From an uncultured Sphingomonadaceae bacterium (lineage in GTDB: Bacteria; Pseudomonadota; Alphaproteobacteria; Sphingomonadales; Sphingomonadaceae), in contig CALKJZ010000018.1 of NCBI GenBank assembly GCA_937995515.1, positions 1 through 64,000 on the forward strand: a DNA stretch of 64,000 bases, read 5' to 3'. The notes under the pieces are model-generated. The model ran no database searches and had not been told where the DNA came from. It saw only the letters and a program-made list of their open reading frames with translations. Position 1 is the first letter of the stretch. The number at the start of each line of letters is the position of its first letter. The translations under genes were made by a program, and so were the position numbers. Of this stretch, positions 55,211 through 63,973 are shown piece by piece.

Positions 55211-55632
55211 GGACGGGGGTCTCCCTCTGGGGCCCGGACGGAGGTGACGGCCGCGAGCGGAACCTCGGTCGTGCCGTCGAGCGTGAGCACCGGGCCGGCT
55301 TCGGCAAGGCGGACGGCGGTGACGGTGCCGCTCGCGCCCGATGCGGTCACCTTGCGGCCGAGCCATTGCGGAGCCGCGGCCGTGTCGCTGCGCGCGGCCA
55401 TCTCGAGCAGGCGCGCAAGGCTCCGGTTCATCTCGGTGATGCCCGAGACGGTGGCGAACTGCGCAAGCTGGGCCACGAAGGCCTCGCTGTCGAGCGGCGA
55501 CAGCGGGTTCTGGTTGCGCAGCTGGGCCGTCAGCAACGTGAGAAAGTCCTCCTGGCCCAGCTGCTGCCGGCGTTCGGGAACCCCGGCGGGCCGGGCGGTG
55601 CGCAGGCCGATGCCGGAAAGCGGATCGGTCAT
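55207..55632 (-). CDS. flgD: flagellar hook cap protein FlgD
   Basis: 141 residues, shorter than the usual 220 or so. The conserved N-terminal block QEDFLTLLTAQLRNQNPLSPLDSEAFVAQLAQFATVSGI is intact. The C-terminal FlgD Ig-like part is reduced to one Tudor-like piece (QWLGRKVTASGA). Overlaps flgC and flgE by ATGA. Confidence 0.9.
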   Translation of the reverse strand: MTDPLSGIGLRTARPAGVPERRQQLGQEDFLTLLTAQLRNQNPLSPLDSEAFVAQLAQFATVSGITEMNRSLARLLEMAARSDTAAAPQWLGRKVTASGASGTVTAVRLAEAGPVLTLDGTTEVPLAAVTSVRAPEGDPRP

Positions 55633-56027
55633 CGGCCGAGCCTCAGCGTCTCGAGCGTGAGCGACTTTGCGGTCTCCAGCACCTCGACACTGTTCTGGTA
55701 CTGGCGGGCGGTCTCGACCAGCTCGACGAGCTCCGCGTTCACGTCGACGGCGGCCGTGTGCACATAGCCATCGGCGTCGGCGAGCGGGTGGCCGGGCTCG
55801 TGCCGCCGGCCCGGCTCGGCGGCCGCCTTCACAACCCCCAGCACCCCCACCGTCGCGCGCCCGGAAGCGCCTTCATACAGCGTGGCAAAGACCGGCTTCA
55901 GCGGCCTGTAGGCGCTCGCCCGGTCTCCGGCGACGGCACCGGCATTGGCGAGGTTGGACGCGATGGTGTTGAGCCGGACGAGCTGCGCCGACATGGCGCG
56001 GCCGGCAATGTCGAAGATCCCGCCCAT
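55629..56027 (-). CDS. flgC: flagellar proximal rod protein FlgC
   Basis: 132 residues. FDIAGRAMSAQLVRLNTIASNLANAG and the C-terminal AAVDVNAELVELVETARQYQNSVEVLETAKSL match FlgC. It overlaps flgB by TGATG. Confidence 0.95.
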   Translation of the reverse strand: MGGIFDIAGRAMSAQLVRLNTIASNLANAGAVAGDRASAYRPLKPVFATLYEGASGRATVGVLGVVKAAAEPGRRHEPGHPLADADGYVHTAAVDVNAELVELVETARQYQNSVEVLETAKSLTLETLRLGR

Positions 56028-56410
56028 CAATCGACCCGCATGGCGTTGCGCAGCGCCTCGATGCGCCCGTTCACCACGGAGAGCGAAAAGCGGTAGCGGA
56101 GCGCGTTTTCGGCAAACTGCACCTGCTCGGTTGCCAGCTCCACCGTGTTGCCGTCGAGCGACGGGCTGACGGGCAGGCGGTAGCGGAGCACCGGGCCCCC
56201 TGCCGCTTGCCCGGGCTGGAGATGGGCGGGCCGCGTGGTGGCAAGGGGCGGTTGCGACACGCCACCGAGCACGGCGGAGAAATCGAGATCGCGCGCGCGA
56301 TAGTGCGGCGTGGCAGCATTGGCGATGTTGGAGGCCAGCACCGCCATCCGCTCGGCACGATGGGCGAGCATCCGGCCCTCCAGCCCGAAATGTCGATCCA
56401 GCCGGTCCAT
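56027..56410 (-). CDS. flgB: flagellar rod protein FlgB
   Basis: 127 residues from the ATG at 56410, 9 bases after GGGAG; an ATG at 56419 abuts that site directly. Contains AERMAVLASNIANAATPHYRARDLDF and the C-terminal FAENALRYRFSLSVVNGRI. First gene of the flgBCDEFGHIJKL operon; a sigma-54 promoter lies 47 bases upstream. Confidence 0.93.
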   Translation of the reverse strand: MDRLDRHFGLEGRMLAHRAERMAVLASNIANAATPHYRARDLDFSAVLGGVSQPPLATTRPAHLQPGQAAGGPVLRYRLPVSPSLDGNTVELATEQVQFAENALRYRFSLSVVNGRIEALRNAMRVD

Positions 56411-56456
56411 CGGCGACATCTCCCACAAGCCCTGGTCCTCGTGTCGGACCGGGCGG

Positions 56457-56474
56457 TGCAAAACTTGTGCCAGG
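56457..56474 (-). promoter_or_regulatory. sigma-54 promoter of the flgB operon
   Basis: On the minus strand CTGGCACAAGTTTTGCA matches the -24/-12 consensus with GG and GC 12 bases apart. It reads toward flgB. Confidence 0.85.
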
Positions 56475-56606
56475 TTCCGCCGCACCGGTCGTCCGCACGG
56501 CGTGCGCACCCTTCGGCCGCGGGCTTGCGGCAGGCCTGTTCCGCAGGAGGCGGCAGTGCCCGGCACGATGGTGCCGGATCCCGGCGGGCGGGGCTTCGGC
56601 TGCGGC

Positions 56607-56623
56607 CTGGCACGGCGCATGCA
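56607..56623 (+). promoter_or_regulatory. sigma-54 promoter of flgA
   Basis: CTGGCACGGCGCATGCA matches the -24 element exactly and the -12 element in GC, with correct spacing. It reads toward flgA, 43 bases downstream. Confidence 0.83.
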
Positions 56624-56665
56624 CGGCAGGCCCTGCACTCCCTTGCGCAACGAGGAGCCGATGCC

Positions 56666-57181
56666 ATGCCCGACGCCCGCCGGACGAGGCTGATGCCAAA
56701 GATGTTGCTGGCCGTCCTTTCGGCGGTGGCCGGGCCCCTTCCCGCAGCGCCGGCCGGCGCCGAGGGCGGGGAGGCGCTGCGGTTGCGGCTCGAGGCGATG
56801 GCGGGCGGGCCGGTGCGCCTCGACCCGCGGCTCGTCTCGCCCGCCTGCCCGGAGCCGCATGGCCTCGCATGGCGCGACACGCCCGGCAAGAGCCTGGTCG
56901 TGAGCTGCCCCGCGCTCGGTCGGCGGCTGGTCGTGCCCGTGGCCTCGGGCCCGCTGCCCCCGGGCAGCCGAAGCCCGGCGCCGCCGCTCGTGCGCCGGGG
57001 GGCGCGCGTGCGCGTGGCGGTGGAGGGGCCGGCGTTTCGCGTAAGCGTCGAGGCTGTCGCGGAAACAGAGGGCGCAGCCGGCGAGCGCATTGTCCTTCGC
57101 AACAGCAGCAGCGGGCAGCGATTTGCCGGGCTCGTGCAGGCGGATGGCGAAGTCGTGGCGCTGCCGCAACGCCTGCCATAG
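56666..57181 (+). CDS. flgA: flagellar P-ring assembly chaperone FlgA
   Basis: 171 residues from the ATG at 56666, with GAGGAG upstream. A signal peptide ends APAGAE. The C-terminal SAF domain is VRRGARVRVAVEGPAFRVSVEAVAE, with GERIVLRNSSSGQRFAGLVQADGEV. FlgA helps FlgI assemble in the periplasm. It is divergent from flgB. Confidence 0.92.
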   Translation: MPDARRTRLMPKMLLAVLSAVAGPLPAAPAGAEGGEALRLRLEAMAGGPVRLDPRLVSPACPEPHGLAWRDTPGKSLVVSCPALGRRLVVPVASGPLPPGSRSPAPPLVRRGARVRVAVEGPAFRVSVEAVAETEGAAGERIVLRNSSSGQRFAGLVQADGEVVALPQRLP

Positions 57182-57232
57182 GATTCGCGTCCGCCCGCCG
57201 TCCTCGCGCCGCTGAGGCGGTCCCCGTGCCGC

Positions 57233-57260
57233 TAAAGCGCTGGCCATGCGCGGCCGTTAC
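57233..57260 (+). promoter_or_regulatory. possible sigma-28 promoter of flgM
   Basis: TAAA is followed after 16 bases by GCCGTTAC, one base longer than the FliA optimum. It lies about 100 bases before flgM. Confidence 0.3.
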
Positions 57261-57358
57261 CCTGTGGGCAGGTTGGCCAGGGCTTGCCCCGAAGGCCTTG
57301 CGCCTGCAGTGTCGGCTCGGTGCCCGCGCTGCCGGGCGGGGAAAGCTAGGAACAGTCG

Positions 57359-57781
57359 ATGGTCGAAGGGTTCAAAGGCGGCGTCGGGGGCGGCTTGGGG
57401 CCGGGTGGCGCACTCGGGGGCCAGGGCAAGGGCCTTGCCCCCGCGGCGCCGGCGAGCGCCCCGGGCGGCATCGCCCGCCTCGGCACGCCGCGCGCGGCCA
57501 ATCTTCCGGCTGCGCAGGAGAGCGCGGTTCCGGTCCCGGTTGCAGCGAACATGCCCGCCCGGGTGTCGCAGGTATCGCAGGTATCGCCCGATGCCGCGCC
57601 GCGGCCCCAGGGCGTGGAGACAGGCGGCCTCGTGCGCGAGCTTGCCAGCGCCCCGCCGGTCGACAGCGCCCGGGTGGCGGAGCTCAGGGCGTGGATCGCA
57701 GCCGACCTCTACCGGCCCGATCCGGAGCGGATCGCATCGGCCATGATTGCCTCCGAGCTGCTGCCAAACGACCGGATCTGA
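57359..57781 (+). CDS. flgM: anti-sigma-28 factor FlgM
   Basis: 140 residues. A long Gly/Ala/Pro-rich low-complexity N-terminal half is followed by the FlgM C-terminal helices VDSARVAELRAWIAADLYRP, then DPERIASAMIASELL. It holds FliA inactive until it is exported through the finished hook. It is 177 bases after flgA. The last 73 bases overlap the convergent pseudouridine synthase gene. Confidence 0.9.
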   Translation: MVEGFKGGVGGGLGPGGALGGQGKGLAPAAPASAPGGIARLGTPRAANLPAAQESAVPVPVAANMPARVSQVSQVSPDAAPRPQGVETGGLVRELASAPPVDSARVAELRAWIAADLYRPDPERIASAMIASELLPNDRI

Positions 57782-58446
57782 GCCTCGGCGGGCTCCCGCG
57801 CCCAGCCCGGAAAGCGCGCCGGAAGCGGCGCCCGCGCGACCGTGCGGCCTCCCTTCCATGGCAGCGAGAGGGCGCCGGCGTGGAGCATCAGCCCCCCTGG
57901 TGCGGCCCGGCCATAGATGCGATCCCCCACGATGGCGGCGCCGGGTGCGAGCAGGCCGGCGTGCACCCGCAGCTGGTGCGTCCGCCCGGTCTCCGGCCGG
58001 AAGGCGACCAGCGCCGCGCCCCCGCTTCGCGCCACGACCTGCCAGCTGGTCGAGGCCGGGGCCCCCTCGTGCGCGACCACCATGCGCCAGCCCGAGGCCG
58101 GATTGGAGATCTTGGCCAGCGGTGCCTCTATGCGCCCTGACGCGGCTTGCGGGGCCGGTGCGACGATTGCGAGATAGAGCTTTTCGGCCCTGCCGCAGGC
58201 AAAGGCGCCGCCCAGCGCGCGGAGGCTCGCGGGCCGGCAGGCGAGCACGAGGCAGCCGCTGGTGTCCTGGTCGAGCCGGTGCACGGCGCGCGGTGCGCGG
58301 CCGGCAGGGCAGCCGCGGGCGAGAAGGGCCTCGACGCTCGGCCCGCCGCGCCGGCCTGGCGTGACGGGAAGGCCGGCCGGCTTGTCGACGACCAGGAGGT
58401 CGCCGTGGCGGAGCAGGGCGCAGAGAGGTTGACCCGAGACCATCAT
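57709..58446 (-). CDS. RluA-family RNA pseudouridine synthase
   Basis: 245 residues from the ATG at 58446, after AGGAG. Core motifs are LLVVDKPAGLPVTPG, the catalytic HRLDQDTSGCLVLA with the active Asp, KLYLAIV, and PETGRTHQLRVH. It has no S4 domain, as in RluA and RluE-like members. It is not obviously linked to motility although placed among the flagellar genes. Confidence 0.9.
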   Translation of the reverse strand: MMVSGQPLCALLRHGDLLVVDKPAGLPVTPGRRGGPSVEALLARGCPAGRAPRAVHRLDQDTSGCLVLACRPASLRALGGAFACGRAEKLYLAIVAPAPQAASGRIEAPLAKISNPASGWRMVVAHEGAPASTSWQVVARSGGAALVAFRPETGRTHQLRVHAGLLAPGAAIVGDRIYGRAAPGGLMLHAGALSLPWKGGRTVARAPLPARFPGWAREPAEAQIRSFGSSSEAIMADAIRSGSGR

Positions 58447-58466
58447 GAACTCCTCTCGCCGCCGGT

Positions 58467-58493
58467 TTAACTGCGGGCAAGCGCTGCCGTGAA
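58467..58493 (+). promoter_or_regulatory. sigma-28-like promoter of fliC
   Basis: TTAA - 15 bases - GCCGTGAA fits the FliA consensus (TAAA-N15-GCCGATAA) with 3 of 4 and 6 of 8 matches. It lies about 55 bases before the flagellin start. Confidence 0.6.
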
Positions 58494-58547
58494 GTCGGCC
58501 GGGGCACGGCCGGGCGGCCGGCCCGCTCACAGGCGAAGGGTTCAGCA

Positions 58548-60710
58548 ATGACGATCATCAACACCAACCTCTCCGCGCTCAAGGCCCAGAACGGCGGCCG
58601 GACAGCGATGATGGGCATGGAGCGGGCCATGGAGCGGCTGTCGACCGGCCTGCGCATCAACAGCGCCAAGGACGATGCCGCCGGCCTTGCCATCGCCCAG
58701 CGCATGACGGCGGACGTGCGCGGTCTTACCGTTGCCATCCGCAATGCCGGCGACGGCATCAGCCTCGCCCAGACCGCCGAGACGGCGATGGGCGAGATCA
58801 CCAACATGCTCCAGCGGATGCGCGAGCTCGCCGTGCAGGCGGCCAACGGCACCATGTCGGCCGAGGACCGCGCCGCGCTGCAGGTGGAAGTGGCCCAGCT
58901 CAAGGGCGAGATCGAGAATGTCGCCCAGCGGACCAACTTCAACGGCATCCGGCTGCTCGACGGCACGTCGAAGAACCTGACGCTGCAGACCGGGGCGCGT
59001 GCCGGCGAGACGGTGCGGCTGGGCATCAACTCCACCCGCACCAGCGATCTGGGCACCGGCGAGGTCCCCGGCCTGTCGGCCACGGGCGCCAATGCGACAA
59101 CGGCAGCGCTTCTGGCCTCGGACTTCAGCCTGCGCGCCGGCGACCTCTTCATCAACGGCGTCGCCATTGGCGCGTCCGTCGCCTCCGCCGACACCGTCTC
59201 GTCGGCGGCCAAGGAAGCCTCCGCGATCGCCAAGGCGGCTGCCATCAACGCCAAGACGGCCGAAACCGGAGTCCGGGCCGTGGTGGGCACCACCGTGGCG
59301 CACGGCACGGCGATGACCTCGTTCACCGCGGTCAACGGCACAATCACGGTCAATGGCGTGGCCACCCAGACGCTCGATTTCGCAGCGACCACCAATGCGG
59401 CCGATCGGCGGGCGCAGATTGTGAACGCGGTCAACGCCATTTCCGGCCAGACGGGCGTCGTCGCGGTCGACACCGGCGATGATCTGCTCGGCATCCGCTT
59501 CACCGCAGCCGACGGGCGCAACATCGTCGTCGGCCTCACCGGCACGCTGACTGCGGCCGAGAGCGGGGTCCGGGTCGGTGCCACCTCGGGCGTCTATTCG
59601 CTCGTGTCGGCCAATGGCGCTCCCATCACCGTCTCCGGGCCGGCCACCAACGCGGCGTCCATTCCGGGCCAGCTGTCGCGCGCCGGGCTCCAGGCTGGCA
59701 TCTTTGCAAGCGGGGTGTCGCAGACCGCCAGCGACACGCGCGCAGTGGCCGCCGTGGCCGCCGATATCCGCACCCTGCGCCTTGGTGACCTTGTCATCAA
59801 CGGCACCGTCATCCGTGCCAGCCGCGCCGAGGACGACACGGTCTCCAACACGGTGGCGGCGAGCAGCGGCAAGGCAGCGAGCGCGGTGGCGATTGCGGCG
59901 GCGATCAATGCCTCATCTGCCGAGACCGGGGTCTCCGCCCGGGTGAACAGCCTCGCCATCGACGGCCAGGCCTTCACCTCGAGTGCCAACGCCTTCAACG
60001 TGACCATCAACGGCGTGGCCATCGCCATCCTCGCCAACTCCACCCGCGACCAGGTGGCCGCCCGCATCAACGAATATACCGGCATGACCGGGGTTTCGGT
60101 GACGGACAATGGCCAGGGGCTCTCATTCGAGGCCACCGATGGCCGCAATGTTTCGATCTCGGTGGATGACGCAGCCGGCGTGGCCGGGATCGGTCTTGGC
60201 ACGGCGGCCCGGATCCGCGGGAGCGCCACGACCTATACGGTGGTGAACGGCGCCCACACCGGCGCCCAGACGGCCTATGCCACGGTGACCCTGGAGAGCG
60301 CGAAGTCCTTCACGGTCAATGCCGGAAGCCAGGGCTACACCCGCTTCCAGGAGCTCGGCTTCGAGGAAGGAACCTATGGCGCCGAGACCGGTGGCCTCAA
60401 GGTGAAGGACATCGACATCGGCACCCAGGCCGGCGCGGTCGAGGCGCTCACCTCGATCGACGAGGCGCTGCGGTCGGTCTCGATCAACCGGGCCGAACTG
60501 GGTGCGATCCAGAACCGGCTTGAGGCGACCATCAACAACCTCACGAGCGCCAACACCAACACCATCGCCTCGCGCTCGCGGATCCAGGATGCCGATTTCG
60601 CGATGGAAACGACCCAGCTGGCGCGCAGCCAGATCCTGCAGCAGGCAGCCCAGGCGATGCTGGCCCAGGCCAACCAGTCGCAGCAGGGCGTGCTGCAGCT
60701 GCTCCGCTAG
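58548..60710 (+). CDS. fliC: flagellin with duplicated central insert
   Basis: 720 residues, much longer than a simple flagellin. D0/D1 ends are typical: N-terminal INTNLSALKAQN, ERLSTGLRINSAKDDAAGLA; C-terminal ADFAMETTQLARSQILQQ and AMLAQANQSQQGVLQLLR. The middle (about 190-400 and 400-560) contains two related copies of a flagellin-IN-type module: RAGDLFINGVAIG / RLGDLVINGTVIR, AAINAKTAETGVRAVV / AAINASSAETGVSARV, and TAADGRNIVV / EATDGRNVSI. A FliA-type promoter and GAAGGG site precede it. It is the main filament protein. Confidence 0.95.
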   Translation: MTIINTNLSALKAQNGGRTAMMGMERAMERLSTGLRINSAKDDAAGLAIAQRMTADVRGLTVAIRNAGDGISLAQTAETAMGEITNMLQRMRELAVQAANGTMSAEDRAALQVEVAQLKGEIENVAQRTNFNGIRLLDGTSKNLTLQTGARAGETVRLGINSTRTSDLGTGEVPGLSATGANATTAALLASDFSLRAGDLFINGVAIGASVASADTVSSAAKEASAIAKAAAINAKTAETGVRAVVGTTVAHGTAMTSFTAVNGTITVNGVATQTLDFAATTNAADRRAQIVNAVNAISGQTGVVAVDTGDDLLGIRFTAADGRNIVVGLTGTLTAAESGVRVGATSGVYSLVSANGAPITVSGPATNAASIPGQLSRAGLQAGIFASGVSQTASDTRAVAAVAADIRTLRLGDLVINGTVIRASRAEDDTVSNTVAASSGKAASAVAIAAAINASSAETGVSARVNSLAIDGQAFTSSANAFNVTINGVAIAILANSTRDQVAARINEYTGMTGVSVTDNGQGLSFEATDGRNVSISVDDAAGVAGIGLGTAARIRGSATTYTVVNGAHTGAQTAYATVTLESAKSFTVNAGSQGYTRFQELGFEEGTYGAETGGLKVKDIDIGTQAGAVEALTSIDEALRSVSINRAELGAIQNRLEATINNLTSANTNTIASRSRIQDADFAMETTQLARSQILQQAAQAMLAQANQSQQGVLQLLR

Positions 60711-60721
60711 GGCCGCGCGGA

Positions 60722-60765
60722 ACCGGGGCCGGCCCCGGCGGCCGGCCCCGGCAGCCGGCCCCGGT
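60722..60765 (+). terminator. GC-rich hairpin just after fliC
   Basis: ACCGGGGCCGGC at 60722-60733 pairs with GCCGGCCCCGGT at 60754-60765. There is no T tract, so it may protect the fliC mRNA end rather than stop transcription. Confidence 0.4.
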
Positions 60766-61015
60766 CCGCCCCGCTGGCGCAGGAGCGGCAAGGCGCGGGC
60801 CCTCGGTTCCGGGGCTGGAACGGAGGTTCGCGCCAAAGGCAGGCCCAGGCTGGCACGGGCGGCAGGGCCGGACACGAGGGTCGCCAACAGGAGAAGCCAT
60901 GGGCGCGAGGGACCAGCGCCGGGCACAAGCCCGACGCACCAGCGCCGGGCACGAACGCCGGGCACGGGCAGCTGGCACAGGGTCGCAACACGAGGGTTGC
61001 AACACGCAACGCGAG

Positions 61016-61053
61016 GGCGGGGCCGGGCATCGTTCCCGGCCCCGCCGCTTTTT
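61016..61053 (+). terminator. strong intrinsic terminator downstream of fliC
   Basis: GGCGGGGCCGGG - CATCGTT - CCCGGCCCCGCC - GCTTTTT: a perfect 12-bp stem with 7-base loop and T tract, about 300 bases after the fliC stop. The roughly 300 bases before it hold no supported gene. Confidence 0.85.
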
Positions 61054-61120
61054 CCGGGTGCAGATGTCATCGCAGGGCAGGGATCAGGCTGCACGAGGCT
61101 GTGCGACGGCGGGCCGGTCC

Positions 61121-61861
61121 TCAGTCCTCGTCCCAGCCGGCAAGCAGCTTGCGCACCCGGCCGAGCGCCACCTTCTTGATCTGGCAGATGCGCGCCGCGC
61201 CCACCCCCAGGATCTGGCCGATCTCCTCAAGGTTCATCTCCTCGACGAAATAGAGCTGGAGCACCATCGCCTCGCGCTCGGGCAGCTTGCGGATGGCGTC
61301 GGCAAGATGCGCCCGCAGCTCCGACGACTGCAGCCGCTCGAAGGCATCCTCACTTTCGTCGGCAAACCAGATCGAATGGTCGGAATAGACGTCGTCGATC
61401 GACTCGTAGCGCACGCCGCGCGTGGCATTCAGGCTTTCCTGCAGCGCGGCCAGCGGCAGCCCCATGTGATCGGCCAGCTCGCTGTCGGTGGCGCTGCGGC
61501 CGAGTCGGCCTTCCAGCTCCGCCCGCGCGGCGTTGAGCTCGCGCCGCCGCCGGAGCGCGGAGCGGCACATGGTGGCCTGCTTGCGCAGCGCGTCGATCAT
61601 CGCGCCGCGGATCCGCACCGTGGCATAGGTGGAAAAGGCCGCATGGCCGCGATCCTCGAAGGTGCGCGCGGCCTCGATGAGGGCGACCATGCCGATCTGC
61701 ACCAGTTCCTCGATGTCGAGCGCTGTCGAGACGCGCGCGTGCACATGCCAGGCGATCTTGCGCACCAGCGCGACATGGTTGGCGATCAGCCGGTCGGGGT
61801 CTGTGCGGGCGAGCGCTGCGGGGGAATAGAGGCCGAGGTTGAAGCCGTGGCGTGCATCCAT
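61121..61861 (-). CDS. fliA: flagellar sigma factor sigma-28 (FliA)
   Basis: 246 residues. Region 2 is visible in DIEELVQIGMVALIEAARTF and FSTYATVRIRGAMIDALR. Region 3 and region 4 (LPEREAMVLQLYFVEEMNL, EIGQILGVGAARICQIKK) follow. It transcribes late flagellar genes and is inhibited by FlgM. It is 15 bases after flhA on the same strand. Confidence 0.95.
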   Translation of the reverse strand: MDARHGFNLGLYSPAALARTDPDRLIANHVALVRKIAWHVHARVSTALDIEELVQIGMVALIEAARTFEDRGHAAFSTYATVRIRGAMIDALRKQATMCRSALRRRRELNAARAELEGRLGRSATDSELADHMGLPLAALQESLNATRGVRYESIDDVYSDHSIWFADESEDAFERLQSSELRAHLADAIRKLPEREAMVLQLYFVEEMNLEEIGQILGVGAARICQIKKVALGRVRKLLAGWDED

Positions 61862-61876
61862 GGGTCAGATCCTCCG

Positions 61877-63970
61877 TCAGGCTGGCACCGGCCCTTCGAG
61901 CGCCGGCTCGCCGATCACGGCGACCACCTCGATGGCACGGGAATCGGGAAGCTCCGGAAAGCCGAGCACGGGCAGCGGCACGGCGTTCGCGCGCATCAGC
62001 CGCCACAGGGCGCGCCGTGGCTGCGGCTGGGTCACCAGTGCCAGCTGATAGCCCTGCGCGAGCAGCGGCGTGGCTGCCTCGCGCACCGATTCGACAAGCC
62101 GCGCGGCAAGCCCGGGCTCGAACGGGAAAGGGGCCCGGGGCGCGGCCTGGACGGCGGCCACCAGCAGCTGTTCGAGCCCGGGCCCCAGCGCGATCAGGCG
62201 CAGCGGCTGGCCGGGCGGGGCCAGCGGCGCAGTGATCAGGCCGCCGATCAGCGGCCGCAGCGCCTCCACGAGTTCGGCCGGGTCCTGGCTTTGCGAGGCG
62301 ACCTCGCCGAGTGCTGCTGCAATCCGGCCGAACTCGCGCAGCGGGATCCCCTCCTCGAGAAGCGCGCGCAGAACCGCTGTCAGCACCGGCAGCGGCAGCA
62401 CCTTGCTGCCGATGCTCTGCGCCAGCTGCGGGCTGCGCAGGCCCAGCTGCTCCAGCAGCGCATGGGCTTCATCCTGCCCGAACAGGATGGCCGCATGGTC
62501 GGTCATCAGCTTGTTGAGATGCGTGCCGATGACGGTTGCGGCATCAACCACCGTATAGCCGGCGGCGAGCGCATCCTGCTCGAGCGCCGGGTCGATCCAG
62601 CGCGCCGGCAGGCCAAAGGCCGGGTCGCGCGTTTCGCGCCCGGGGATCTCGGCCCGGATGGTCTCGGCTTCGAGCGCGAGGAGGTCGGAGGCGAAGGCCT
62701 CGCCAAGCCCGAGCGGCTCGCCCGCGATGCTGATCCGGTAGGCATGCGGGCTCAGCGTCACATCGTCGCGCACGCGCACCATGGGCATCACGAACCCGAG
62801 GTCGCGCGAGAGCTGCCTGCGGATGGCGGTGATCCGCGCCATCAGCCCGCCGCCCCGGGCCTCGTCGACAAGGCCGATGAGGCCATAGCCGATGTCGAGC
62901 GTGACGGCTGCGGTCTCTCCCACCTCCGACCAGGCGATGGTCGGGTCCGAGGGCGCGCGCGCGGGCTCGGGCGGCGCGGGCGGCGCCTTGCGCGAGAGCC
63001 GGTAGCCGATGGCGGCTGCAACCAGCGCTGCCGGAAGCAGCACCATGGCCGGCATGGCCGGCACAAGTGCCAGGAGACCGAGGATTACGGCAGCCGGCCA
63101 CCAGGCGGGCGCGCTTGCAAACTGCTCGCGCACCTGCCGGGCAAGCCGGTTGTCGTCCGAGGTGCGCGTGACAAGGATGGCGGCTGCGATCGAAAGCAGA
63201 AGGGCCGGGATCTGCGCCACCAGCGCATCGCCGACCGACAGCAGCAGGTAGATGTTGGCGGCATCCCCAAGGGCGAGGTCGTGCGTGGCGGTGCCGATGA
63301 TGAGCCCGCCCACGATGTTGATGAGGAGGATGAGGATCCCGGCCAGCGCGTCGCCCTTCACGAACTTCGAGGCGCCGTCCATTGCGCCGTAGAAATCGGC
63401 CTCCCGCGCGACCTCCGCGCGCCGTGCACGTGCCTCGTCGGCCGTCAGGATGCCGGCGGCAAGATCGGCATCGATCGCCATCTGCTTGCCCGGCAGGGCA
63501 TCGAGGGTGAAACGGGCGGAGACCTCCGACACGCGCCCGGCGCCCTTGGCAATCACCACCATGTTGATGATGAGAAGGATGGCGAAGACGATCAGCCCGA
63601 CGACGAAGTTGCCGCCGATGAGCGCGCGGCCGAAGGCCTCGATGATGCGCCCGGCCGCGTCCGTCCCCTCGTGGCCGGAGACCAGCACCACCCGGGTGGA
63701 GGCAACGTTGAGCGCCAGCCTCAGAAGGGTTGCGAACAGAAGCACGGTGGGGAAGGCGGAGAAATCGAGCGGCCGGCTTGCGTGCAGCACCACCATCAGC
63801 ATCACCAGCGCCAGCAGGATGTTGCTGGTGAAGGCGATGTCGAGGAGTGCAGCCGGGATCGGCACGACCATCAGGCAGACGATGACGAGAATGGCCGCGG
63901 GCAGCAGGCTGGCCGAAATCGCCGGGCCCGCATCCCTGCGCAGCTGAGCCAGCCGGTCGCCGCCGGGCAT
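61877..63970 (-). CDS. flhA: flagellar export gate protein FlhA
   Basis: 697 residues. The N-terminal half has about eight membrane helices and the FHIPEP signature block TLLRLALNVASTRVVL, KGAGRVSEVSARFTLDALPG and QMAIDADLAAG. The C-terminal cytoplasmic half (about 350-690) is the chaperone/substrate-binding nonamer ring. It is the core of the type III flagellar secretion gate. Confidence 0.97.
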   Translation of the reverse strand: MPGGDRLAQLRRDAGPAISASLLPAAILVIVCLMVVPIPAALLDIAFTSNILLALVMLMVVLHASRPLDFSAFPTVLLFATLLRLALNVASTRVVLVSGHEGTDAAGRIIEAFGRALIGGNFVVGLIVFAILLIINMVVIAKGAGRVSEVSARFTLDALPGKQMAIDADLAAGILTADEARARRAEVAREADFYGAMDGASKFVKGDALAGILILLINIVGGLIIGTATHDLALGDAANIYLLLSVGDALVAQIPALLLSIAAAILVTRTSDDNRLARQVREQFASAPAWWPAAVILGLLALVPAMPAMVLLPAALVAAAIGYRLSRKAPPAPPEPARAPSDPTIAWSEVGETAAVTLDIGYGLIGLVDEARGGGLMARITAIRRQLSRDLGFVMPMVRVRDDVTLSPHAYRISIAGEPLGLGEAFASDLLALEAETIRAEIPGRETRDPAFGLPARWIDPALEQDALAAGYTVVDAATVIGTHLNKLMTDHAAILFGQDEAHALLEQLGLRSPQLAQSIGSKVLPLPVLTAVLRALLEEGIPLREFGRIAAALGEVASQSQDPAELVEALRPLIGGLITAPLAPPGQPLRLIALGPGLEQLLVAAVQAAPRAPFPFEPGLAARLVESVREAATPLLAQGYQLALVTQPQPRRALWRLMRANAVPLPVLGFPELPDSRAIEVVAVIGEPALEGPVPA

Positions 63971-63973
63971 GGC

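Noticed and set aside
58500..58520. GGGGCACGGCCGGGC upstream of fliC as a sigma-54 promoter
   Set aside because: The GC element is one base too close to GG; the sigma-28-like element at 58467-58493 fits better.
60898..61179. Small frame with AGGAG 5 bases before an ATG, downstream of fliC
   Set aside because: The translation is Arg-rich, built on short GC repeats, and runs straight through the strong terminator at 61016-61053.
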